From assembly GCA_030248295.1 (NCBI GenBank), contig JASANH010001117.1:62001-126000 (forward strand): a stretch of 64,000 bases of DNA, in the 5' to 3' direction. The notes beneath the pieces were generated by a model, which did not search any database, had not been told where the DNA came from, and saw only the letters and a list, made by a program, of their open reading frames with translations. The stretch is from Mesodorylaimus sp. YZB2_4. Its lineage: Eukaryota; Nematoda; Enoplea; Dorylaimida; Dorylaimidae. The position numbers were made by a program, and so were the translations under genes. Shown here one piece after another: positions 41,068 through 52,600 of this stretch (position 1 is the stretch's first letter; every line of letters begins with the position of its first letter).

Positions 41068-44000
41068 TGTAAAACAATCTAAGAATTGTCTGCCACGTTG
41101 AAGAAAATCCTGCGAAATTTAGTACAGTTATAAAAATGGAGCCGGATAGTTGATCCTGTCGTGCGACGTTTACGTGTCTATGGAATCCATTGGAACTATG
41201 ATCTCAGTGCTTTGGTGGTAGCGTTCAAGAATGTGCTTCCTTTCTGTGTATACTCGTATGCGCAAATGTATGCTACAGAGCTAAACGTGCGTTTGCCAGT
41301 TCAGTTTGGTTGTATCTATTTGCAATAGTGAGCAAATGATGAACGAAAATTTACAGTCAATGTGTAGACCGACCGTACTCCAACATTTTAAAAAGCAGCC
41401 GCTGCCCCTCCCCTAATGCTTGTTCTGTGATCCAGGTCACATCAGTTGCAAACCGAATGTCGCACACGGAAATTCCTACAAAGGACAGAGCGCATGCTCG
41501 GTGGCCTCCCCGAGAATACCTACAGTAAATACATATGAGCATGCTAAAGCCCAGGATAGACTTTGGTGGTGCAGTAAGTCGTCAGAAGATGCACTTGACC
41601 CGCCACTTCAACAGAAGCTGCTGTAGTTAATCACTAACTGCGATAGACTGCTGTACATACAAGTGCGTAAACCCTTCCAGGTCACGACCGGATCGCATCG
41701 GATCACGTGAAAAATTTGTAATTTTTTCCGACAATGAATGACGCATGAACATTTTCGAAAGGCTCCCCCCCATGATAAACACACAGTACTTATTATCATA
41801 GTGACATGACACAAGCAGCCCTTCTCAAGCACACTGCTCATCATGGGTCTACTTTAAAAGCTGATAAAGTAAAGAAGATCCATGCTGCTTAGAAATGACT
41901 GCAACCACAACTTCAATCTTTTTAAATGAAAAACAGATATTTCCACTTTGTCTCCACTCCTCACTAATATTTCTCTCGTCCATCTCCAAACATTTGCAAA
42001 ATCTGGAAAGGCAATCTTGCAAACCGTTGCATCGAACTTAATAAAACTAAAAATTGCGATTTGTTTCCAGGTGTAAAAGAGCTCTTTGAAAAATATATTC
42101 ATCTGGCCAACTGGTCAGCAGTGGTCAGTGCCTAATCCCCAGGAATTTTTAAAATTCTTCTGGATTTTTTAGGGTTTTTGAGAGAAAACCCGAAACCGAA
42201 ACTCAAAATCGAAGCCCAAAACCCAAAACCCAAAAGCGAGTTTGGAATGAACCCTGCGTGTTTATCTCAACGCTCGGGTTCCTTATATCAAGAATTCAAA
42301 AATTTTTAGAACTTTAGACCATCGCTTATCAGTTGGCCAGACGTCTCTGATATTTTGCAGAAACCTTTCTTTTGCGCCTGGGAACAATCAACAAATTAGG
42401 AGTTTCTGTTTCGTAAAGTTCGACTTGAAGGTTGGCGATGCTCCCTTGCGTGTGAGTCATCAATATCTGGTCTCAAATAATAATAATGAGATGACGACTT
42501 GTAACTATAGTTATGAGCTAAAAATGGAAGGATCAATGCAGAATATTGATTTCATCTCATTCATTACATTATAGAGTGAGTGGAGAAAAATTGCGCGGTA
42601 GTTCGTTGTTTGCTCCTGGTGATTTCAGAAACCATTGAATGTACGATCGGATGGTTCAGAGCGGATGATCCGATCCGAATTTTCGGATGGTGATTTTTCG
42701 GTTCGGATCGGATCGGATCCGAACCGGCCGTGAGTTTCAGGTCGTGACACACCCGGGATTGGGTTGTTTGGCATTGTCAATCCATTGGATGATCCGACAT
42801 TAAAAGAGAAGGATTACATCTTGGTGGTGTTTGGCGATGTTTAGATTTAGCATGGTGTGGCACGGCCATTACAAGGGAGGGTCACTGCACTGGGCACTCA
42901 GACCAGACCATCTTCGGATTCTCGTCTCTCCTGGAACCTTTTAAATCTAATCATAAATGTTGTTCCGATGAGGCGTCTTAATCATAGTGTGGAGAGCGGC
43001 AAGAATTTCGGTCCCTTTCCATCCAATTTTAGGCCATTTCACATTTGCCCTCAACTAAAACATCACCGAATCGGTCGCGGTGGTGGTCAGTGACATACTA
43101 TATATACAAACTACTACAACTATTTGCTGGAGAGTCAGAAAAAGATGGCACGTTCTGGGGTGATAGTCAAGGCTGTAGACTTGACACTAACTTCATGCAG
43201 ACATTGCTGTTTATGTCATCAGACACTTCGTAGCCTATGTCATTCCCGTCCTATTACTTTTTGAAGGATCCCGGGATGCTAGGTGCTTTGCATTCGGTAC
43301 TGCTTGCCTACCGATCGTGGGAAAAACGCAGTACAGCATGTTAGACACTCATAGTCATGCAACATTTACTTGCAGCGACACCAGTGACAGGCCAGAATTT
43401 ACCTGTCCTGTCCGCGAAAATAAATCAGCGTTCATTAAAAGAGTGGAATTGTGATCAGGCAGTAGTCAGACAGGATCTTTCTTCAATCCGCCCAGACCGC
43501 ATGCACATCAAATCGCATCTTCTGTCGTGACGATCCTCAAACACAACATGACTTTGCTGAATTTGACCCATCTGCTCGTTTTCTCTGAATCCTCTTCTTG
43601 CTGCTCGAGCTATGTTCGTCAGAAATAGGCACTCTTTGCAGGCATTTTCCCCATTTTCATAGCATTAATTTGTCACCAAGTGAACCTGAACCTAACTGAT
43701 CGAAGTGAGCCTGATATAACTTAATGTTGCCTATCTGCTTGGAAGTTCAGTTTTTAAAGAAACTAAGTGGGGTAAGAATTTTATTGCGTTGAGCTGATGG
43801 CGAGGCGGCCAAGGCGTTGATCCTGAATCCCCTCTTGCATCTGAGGCAACCCCTTGCGCAAAACTTGCCTTCTTTTACACCAAAGGGGGACACGCGGCAA
43901 TCCCAGTCTGGCAGGCAAGATGCCAAAATGGAATCAAAACTGGTATTGGCATATGCACAACCGATACTGACACAGCATTGTTCGCATTTGGTAATTACTA

Positions 44001-45364
44001 GGTTCCTTTCATTATGCTGCATGTTTTCGTTCTTCAATCAACTTACCTAGCAACGCTTGAAATCGACTGTGTGCCGCACGTACTGATTGACAGTATTTAG
44101 CTAGGTACTTTTCTGAAAGATTTGTTATTCCTTCACACCCGCTGCCCGACGCCCACACATTCTGAAATCGATACCATCTATCTCATTGCATAAATAAGAA
44201 ATGAATGGGCGAAGGTCCCGCATTCCCTTTTCCTGCATGGAGTGGTCTCACGCGATTGAAATCTACCTACTTGAATATTTAGTACGCGTCTGTGCGATCC
44301 CTTGACTCATCACTGTCTTTCATTGCTGCCCGATTTGAGTAGGGCCAGCACTCGTATCGACCTTTTTAGGAGACTTTGACATCGTCAATCAAAAGTATAG
44401 TCGAAAACTAGTTTTTCGTTACCTTGACGCTGTCAAGCAGTTGAAACCACCGTTAGCAAGACACGGAGAGGAGGAGAGTGATGAGAGTTTTTAGATAATT
44501 TACCTATTCTTTACTCGCATATTGTACATTCTCATTCTTCTCTTTTGCTTATTCAACTATGCTGCCTTCCACCAAAACTCGTTTTCTTCGCGAGTGTACG
44601 TTTTTCCATTTCTTGCATCAAAAATGCGATCGAAAGAGACTGTGCGACAGTAGTTAGTTTAGGGGAGTAGTTAGTTTGTGCATCCATCCATATTTGGGCA
44701 TAGAGAATTAAACTGGTCTTATGTATGATGCGCAGGGGGCAAGGCACTCGGGCGGTTGGTCCGAGTCTATCATGCACGCTAACTGCCATTCCCCAAGGAA
44801 GGAAAAGGATGCTCGTCTGGAGAGTGACTAGTGCATTAGTGAACTGGCTATGCGTAAAACGAAATAATCGCTTCGAGTAGAAAAATCTTGAAGAGAGAAA
44901 GGCCAATGGACTAGTCCTTCCTCACTGACTGACATCTTCTTCTTGTCCATATACGGGCTCGATACCTTTTTCGCTTGTCTTTTAATTCGTCGGCTTCGTT
45001 TCCCGACTTGAGCCTGTCCGTAACTTTGCTCTCTTTACTTGACGCACACGATTTTTGTGTCGACAAATTTCTTTCTACTTGAACGACCATTTTTGCTCCT
45101 CCCCTCTTTTTAGTCCCACCTCGCCTAGCCTCGTCTAAAGCCAGAACTAAGTCCAGCATTAGGGCATTGATTGAATAAAAGAGAGCCTAAGTTAGTTTTT
45201 TTCGTGTTTGCCGTTAGCATTGCAAAGTTTTGCATCAAAACGTTAGCCACAGAATCACTTGATATTAATCTTTTAGCATTCGTTTTTGGATTTATCAATT
45301 TTATCAGTAATTGAATCTTCAACAAAGAAAATTTTTCAACCGAATACCTTTGGGATAAAACAGA
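41068..45364. other. Gene-free stretch upstream of the calmodulin-like gene
   Basis: No gene recognised on either strand. It contains cryptic simple repeats (AACCC/AAACCG-type near 42188-42235, GGATCGGATC-type near 42650-42730), a segment near 43450-43515 related to 37505-37600, and a tRNA-Ser-like half near 43790-43845. The part before 45365 should hold the promoter of the EF-hand gene. Open frames at 44553-44906 and 44911-45159 (minus) match nothing I know. Confidence 0.5.
43790..43845 (+). pseudogene. tRNA-Ser-like 5' half (pseudo-tRNA or SINE head)
   Basis: GATGGCGAGGCGGCCAAGGC followed by GTTGATCCTGAATCCCC resembles the D-arm (box A) and anticodon arm of a serine tRNA. No T-arm (box B) follows at the right distance, so it is not a complete tRNA gene. 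Confidence 0.35.
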
Positions 45365-47330
45365 ATGGGAAATTGTTGCGGCAATTCAAAGCAACATGAA
45401 AACGGACCGACCAGTGGAGGGAAGAAAAAAGTCGTGACTAGTGTAAGTGCAGCTTTTTTTTTCATACATTTTCGACCCAAGTGGATTGCTTGAAATTTGA
45501 AATTATGATTGAGAAAATGATTTTGAATACGGGTGGTGCGGGCTCGAGTCCCAGCGGATCCCTATATTTTGGGCTGTCGCAAATGTCCTAATTTGCATTT
45601 GCCGTAATTCTGTGAGAGCCAAGATTTTTGTGGGGCCCCAGATTTTCTGGTCGATCTTTCTAAATTGCACGGCTTTGCCAAGCCTTGTCGCTGTTTTTAA
45701 AAGTGCTGTTTTGTGTGGTTGGTGCGCCCATTTTTAAGTAGCAATGACCATGGTTCAAATCCTGCTGACTACAATTGTTTTTGTTGGCCATGCTGCGATT
45801 ATGAGCTGAATTTTGCAGTCATCAATACAGTTGCAGTGAATTGGCGTAAAGTGTATAAAAATGCCAGCAATGCTTTTTGAAATTTTGGTGCTCTGCTGCT
45901 CTGTGGTGTACGTACAAGGTGAAGTCCTTTTCTGCCAGCGCGCACCAGCAGTATCTGCAAAATACGACCTGCCGGTGTGAAAATCTGAAAAACATATGAG
46001 TTTTCATTCCTTTTTTTCTCGCCTTGTGCAATTAAAATTCTTGTCTTTTAGCTGACAAATAAACAAAATGCCACGGATGCGGGTACGTGCTACACAATTG
46101 ATTGATTTGTGCCATCCGTAATATACATAACTATTTTGCAGATTTGTACGGTGTATTCAAGCAATTTGACATCGACGGTGATGGTTTCATTGAAGAGCAT
46201 GAACTGAGACAAGTCATGTCAAACATGGGCCAGCAACCACTCGAAGAGGAGATTAAGGCCATGTTCAGAGCTGCTGATATGAACGGCGATGGAAAAATCA
46301 GTTTCGAAGGTGAGCTTAGGCTAGGCCACTCTGACTGAAATCCTGTACGTGTCCTTATTTTACCACCACTCGGCGGTATGCTCACTCGGTGGTCACTGGT
46401 CTCGTATCACTGGTCATAGAACATTGATACTGGGTAAAAATATTTTGAGCTATCGGATAGAAAACTTCGAACATGAACACATAATGAATGGAATGACAAG
46501 GATTCGAACCCTTCTGTGTGCCGTCTCAAAATCTCAATGACCATCGTATTCTAGCCAAAGTCAAAGCGCATGCTCTAACGATCAGAGCATAATCTAATTT
46601 GCGGAACACAAAAAAATCAGCATAAACATTGGAGCTACAAAGCTTTGAACTCGTTCCTGCGCTATACACTCAGCTTTTGCATTTAGTACAGTTTTTAATG
46701 GAAATTTACAGCATCAATCGCCTGATGTGCATTTTTGCTTTCAGAATTTTGTGCCATTTCACGTGCCAATCCCTTACAGTTGTCTTTGAAAGCGGTAAAT
46801 ATGCTTGGGCAAACCTCTGGGCAGTCCGTATGCTCATACTGTATTCTACAGGTTTTCGCCGAGTTGGACTTGGATGGTGACGGATATTTAACTAGTCGCG
46901 AATTAAAAGATGCCTTTATTAAAATGGGTCACGATGTCGACGATGACGACATACAGAAGATCGTGTATGAAGCAGACAAAAATTCTGACTGTGTCATTAA
47001 TTTTGATGGTAAGTGACCTCGAGACATTTTTTGGGGGTCCGTAGTGTACTCGCAGTTTCCATTGCTCACCAAGGCTTGGTGCTTTGGGCTGTCAATCTTT
47101 AAATAGCAGTGGGATAAGCCTGCCTTGAAAGAGCTAGAATGAGTCAGCTTTTCATAAGCATCCGTTCACGCTGGGTGCACAGACATGTGCAGTGCGTTTG
47201 TTGCGCTGGGATGGCAATGCCCAACGACGGGGGCTCGACTCTTTCTCAAGGGTCATATTTTGGAGTACATTCACATTTTGTTTTAGAGTTCGTCGCCATG
47301 ATGTGCCACCATAAAGGTGTCCAACCATAA
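45365..47330 (+). CDS. Calmodulin-like protein with four EF-hands and a putative N-myristoylation signal
   Basis: Predicted calcium sensor at membranes. Exons: 45365-45442, 46052-46082, 46142-46309, 46745-46794, 46852-47008, 47287-47330. That is 528 nt and 175 residues, with all phases consistent. The start MGNCCGNSKQ has Gly2 for myristoylation and Cys4/Cys5 for possible palmitoylation (inference from motif). EF-loops: DIDGDGFIEEHE, DMNGDGKISFEE, DLDGDGYLTSRE and DKNSDCVINFDE. The first three are canonical. The fourth has Cys where Gly is usual at loop position 6. The arrangement is that of calmodulin, extended by about 35 residues at the N-terminus. The short exon of 31 nt and the fourth exon (NFCAISRANPLQLSLKA region after E) are supported by frame and splice sites. 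It could equally be called a divergent troponin C-like protein; calmodulin-like fits better. Confidence 0.88.
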
Positions 47331-49631
47331 TCCCCGCCAGCACACATATTCTCTCCCCTCATCGCCTTGTGTACTGTACGAAATTGGAATTACTCTTCCA
47401 TGTTGGACCAGTGCTGTACAAATTCACTAAATCGAAGACGGGCTGCTTCTGCATTTTTATAGTTTCTTCCAAATTTTTAACTTTCGTAAACGGTGCGCTG
47501 GCGTTTGAGTAATTAGGATGCTGATTTTCAGGTGATGGTCATTTTCGCGATTCAAAAGTTTTTTAAATTTTATAGCTAGGGAATATTTCAAGTTTTGAGA
47601 AGTTTCAGAATTTCTGGAGATCTGAACTAAAAATTATTTTTCGAACAATTTAACTTGATAGTAAGATTTACTGGATGTCTTGTATAAATTTTAGAATCCT
47701 CGATTAGGTTCCTATTATCTGTGGGGTTTAGGAAGCATCTATGATAGCAATCTGGTTGATTTTAGTTATGCAAAAATTTAGGCTCCGATTACTTTTTTGT
47801 CAACTGCCTTTGAAGTGGGATAAAGATTTTTATGACTCAAGATTTAGAAATCAAGCGGGGCGAATTTTTAACCACTAATCAGGTACGCAAACTGTGTGTA
47901 CTATTGTAAGCAATATGCAATGTTTCAGTCACTATGCACTGTATACATGATATAGCACCCATTCAGTTCATGAGTCGAATCCATACCCGTGTGCCCAATA
48001 TTGTCAAACCCATGTTCAATTTCGTTCCATGCCTTGATGTTGTGATATGTGTTACCCGTAGGAAATATGTCATTTTTTATGTGCAGCGCTTTTTTTATTA
48101 AAAAATCGCTGTGTCAAAAAACACAGTAAAGATTAGAATATGCCCTCTCTACTATCTGATCGTCAGACCTTAGTTTTCACAGCGCAATCGTCCAGCAGGT
48201 ACGGCGCAGTTTTTCACGCACGCATGCGCAATAATTTTTGATTGTATAGCAGTTTCGTCAGTTTTGTTTGGCAAAGTACTTTATAACCAAGCGAATCCGA
48301 GCCAGACTAGATCAGAGCAGGATCAAAACCAGCGCCATTGACGTCAATGCGAGCTCCTGACTGTTAATTCTTATTATGGTAGGGACGGGTGAAGTGGTAG
48401 TTTTGCGAGTTTATACTCGTTTCTTGACTGCCTCGTGCTCGGCGCATTGGGAATTGGTGTGTGCCTAATGGGTGATCCGTTATGCACTGGCATTGGGTAA
48501 TTTTAGTTGTGTCAAAATAATTAAAGAGAAAGCCATGAGTGAAATTTTCCACGGCAAGTTTATTCGATTTGTGGGAAATGAAGTTTTGGAAATGCAATTA
48601 ACTCGAACCTGATTTCAGTGGCAAGTTCCAAAAGTAAAAACTTAGAGGGCTTTTAGGCATAATGAGGTAGAAGTAAAGGGTGGGGTGCGGTGTAAGGATA
48701 TCTGTGCAAAACTGGGCCACTAACATTAGTTGTATCAGGCTGCAAACTGCAAAGCGTCTTGTTGGACTTAAAATGCTGCTCCTGTGCAAAGTTTTTATTC
48801 ACTCGGACAGTTTAGTTGAGACTGCAACGAAATCATTGAAGGCCTTCTGCTGCTTCTCCAACAGCATCACACGCATGAACACAAAACTTACAGTATGCCT
48901 CGAAGTGAGATTCCGCACCGCACATTAGAGCATGTTTAAGAGTAAAGTCACTAATTTTTCTATGACACAAAAATTGACAATGAAGAAAGTACAATCAGTG
49001 CAATAAGTTCACAGCGCAGAGACAATAAACCAAAGTATGCCATGGCCTAAGTTACAGTACAGTGGCTTATTTCAGATGTAATCATTAGCGATGCAATGCA
49101 TAAAAAATTCAAAATTTCCCGTTATCATATTATCACTGGATGCAAATATGTTTAATTAAAATCAATTATGTATAATTATACTCATTTGTGGCACACTCTA
49201 CTTTTATCTTACCTAATCGGTTTCTTGAATAACAATGGCTCACAGTATGATAGCACTTCGAATAGATAATGTCAAAGTCCGTCACGGAATAGGCCAGACG
49301 AAAATTCAGTACTACTGGAACGACGAAAATGCAAAATTTAAAAATTTTCAAACAACGTACGACAAAAAATCAAATTTTACAGCGACGACTCGTGCTCTAA
49401 ACCCCCACTGATCTATAAGCAAGCTATCACTCAATCAACACGGCTCCATAGTGTCCCCGAAAACTAGAGACGTAACGCCCAAAAATGAGATCAAAAATCG
49501 CGATAAATAAAAGAGACAGCTAAAAATCTTATAAACAGCGTATTGCACTAACAAAAAGCTGAAGTGGAAGTGAAAATTAAAATTAACTTTAAACCTCGTG
49601 AAACTAACTCGCAAAACGATTAATGCTGGTT
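47331..49631. other. Convergent intergenic region between the EF-hand gene and PNP
   Basis: The two genes end facing each other, so this 2.3 kb holds both 3' regions. I recognise no gene in it and saw no clear polyadenylation signal close to either stop codon. Confidence 0.5.
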
Positions 49632-52600
49632 TCATAACTTTGGAATAACATTTAATAATAGCTTTCTCAAATCAGCCACTGCCCGTTCGCTGGCATCAAT
49701 GATCTCTTCGTGCAAGCGCATTTCAGTCGGGGTCTTATCGTTGTGATTGAATCTAAAGAAAGCGATTGAGTTGGACCTATGCTCATGCTAACGAGATTTT
49801 CTAAAGAGGATTAGCAGACGATGGCTAGCCAGTCAACCTTCATCAAGTTTTTGTAACCTCAAGTCAGCTGGAAGATGCAAGTGCGGATTGATATTTTGTG
49901 CGAGATTGCATTCTTCGTTCATATTTGCTGCCATGGGCAACACGGAAAACATTGCGATACTTACACATCAGTAATGACACACATGGCCAATACTCGCATA
50001 CCGCAGTGTCGTGCCACCATCACTTCCAAACAGTTACTCATGCCTGAAAAAAAAGTAGAGATTTATATCGCCCCAGCAGACCATTACCACACACGAAGTG
50101 TTCACTCTGTCACTCCGTCCTACTGTATATTCAGCATGGAGACAGCGTCCCTGCAGTACGATTATTATTATAATCGACAATAGTGTGGTCATACTGTAGC
50201 TTAGTCATGACAGCACACTAACAGTGCCACTCATCAAATTTCAGCTCATATTAGCTTACAGACGTGTCAGCTCATTCAGCCTCTCTACTTACCAACAGCA
50301 TCGGCTCCGCACATTTTCAAAAACCGACTTTCAGCGTGAGTGGCATAGGCGGGGCCAGCTATCATGATATAGATACCTTGCCGCATGCGCCAGCCCATAT
50401 TCAAATGTGCTGCGCTTAATTTCACTAATTCCACGTAATTAGGATTGTAGCAATTGGCCATGTCCGGAAATCGAATACCAAATCTAAAAGTTAAAGCCAT
50501 TTGCGACTGCAACGAAATTAGTGGAATGGTGCAACTGCTGATTGATTTTATCAAACTATGTACTCTTGTCATTTTTCCCGCGTTCTAGCAAGTCTAAGGC
50601 GGACAAATTTGACCCTTTAGTGGGTGATGATCACGAATGAATCGTGTCTGCGTGATCAGAAACAGAAATCGTTCGCTGTCGAGAATAATTTGTGGTCCCT
50701 CATTAGGTCCTAATCCGGCTCTTGTCACAGCAGGTCGATGCCGTAAATCCTCTTCTGCATCCCCCACTTGACCCTCGGTCGATAGACGGGTGCAAAATAA
50801 CGTTCTCATAGCCAAAAGCGTGAGCAGAAAAGTAACTTGATGCGACATTTCGGAACAAAATTTCGAGAGAGAACTCGAAAGTCGATATCTTCGTTACCTT
50901 TCATCATTGACTCCGGTTAGCGGGTTCACTCCAGTTATGGCCGGTAAGCAGATGTGATCAGTAATGACCATTATGTCGCCTAATCGAAAATCATTGTTCA
51001 GACTGCCAGCTGCGTTAGACAAGAGCAAAATCTCGACGCCAAGCAGTTTCATGACACGAATTGGTAGTGTGCACTGAAATGTCGGAAAGGGTATTGTAGC
51101 TCCAGAATAAAATACATGCATGAAAGTGATCGTGAAGAATTTTTGCGAGAATGTGCGGAAAAATTGTTGGAAATTCGTGATGGTGACTAGAACCCGTCCC
51201 TGGATGAAATTGTGATCCGGCTTTTGTTAGTGCAGTAGCCTGGCGAAACTCGGCCACTCGTAGGCGGCGCCTGGTAGACCATGGCGAGTGGGAGGTTCCC
51301 CTGACTGCGAAACCTTCGGGTTGATGTTTAGCCGTAGGTATAGTCGCAAGACTTACCTTGCCCCAGTCGGAGGTTTTGTATACACTAGTGCTCCTACACT
51401 GGGCCAATACAAAAACGACTACCCCCGCAGCTGAAACCAGCTTAGGACAGATTCATTACTCTTTTCCACTCACCATTGCCAACCAAGCGCAGTGGTCACA
51501 TCGCAAAAAATTATTGGGTGCAAGGGAAACTTTCAAGTCCATAAGCTCTTGGCTTACCTCGTTTGGATGATAGCCTTCGTAGGTGTGCACTCTGCCTTGC
51601 ATGCACACCACGCATTTACCACCTAATATGCCAAAGACTAATCGACCTTTGTGTCCGAGAGCTAAAAATGATAACTATGTCAACGAGCCTGGCATAAAAA
51701 AAGCAAAAAAGCACCTAGTATACACTTCAACACACAAGATAGGTCCGATAAGTTGGGCAGCATTTGCACTTTCCGACAGACCAAAAATTCTCGTCTGGTT
51801 TTCCCGCATCCCAAACGGTGATGGAACACAGAAGCGATTTACCCGGCCGCGGGCCGAACTTTCGCTGGGATAAGCGCACCGAGGAAAGCAGGCGCCTAAA
51901 CTACTTGACCACAAACTGGGCTCACGATCAGAAGATCTCAAAGACAACCATGGCACGGCCTCCCCACGCATGATCTGACAGCGGAACCCCGCTTCAAAAA
52001 ATTTTGACTCGAGCTCTAATCGCGAGAGGCTAGAAGTTGAGACAAGCTTAACCTCATCGATTTGGAACCGCACGGGCAAGCTTGACTTGAAGAGTATCTG
52101 AAAAATCATTGGAGCGGGGTGCGTGGAGTGATAGCGTAGTGTTGTCGAACGACCAGATGGGGAGTAATGACACCGACTCGTGCATTTTTATGTGCAACTG
52201 ACATTGCTGGTCAGACACTGTTCTATCGATGATAAATTGGTATCTGCAGCTGCTGCTCCAAGCGATCATCGATCAGCTGCGCCATGAAGAGATTGTGGAC
52301 AAGTTTGCCTCCAACTCTGCTGCCAGACGGCAATGAACCTACCAAAATGAGTTTCCTATCTGGCGTCTGTCGTCTACGTTGTGCTGAGGGAAGTCATCCA
52401 CCTCACTGCACTGGCTCTAGTCCCGACAGAGCTTTATAGGAGTACTTTTTGAATAGTTTGGTAGTAACCGTGGACCAGCAGCAACGGTCGCTATGCAGCA
52501 GTTTAGCGTTTGTTTCTCCGTATTGCTTGGGAGCGAGTGGATGGGGTCGTCTCAGGTTCGATCCCTGGTAACGGAGGGCGGTTTGCCAACCATAAAACCT

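Noticed and set aside
46485-46600. tRNA gene on the minus strand
   Set aside because: The T-arm and D-arm are tRNA-like, but the acceptor stems do not pair and the anticodon region is too long. It is more likely a SINE or pseudo-tRNA.
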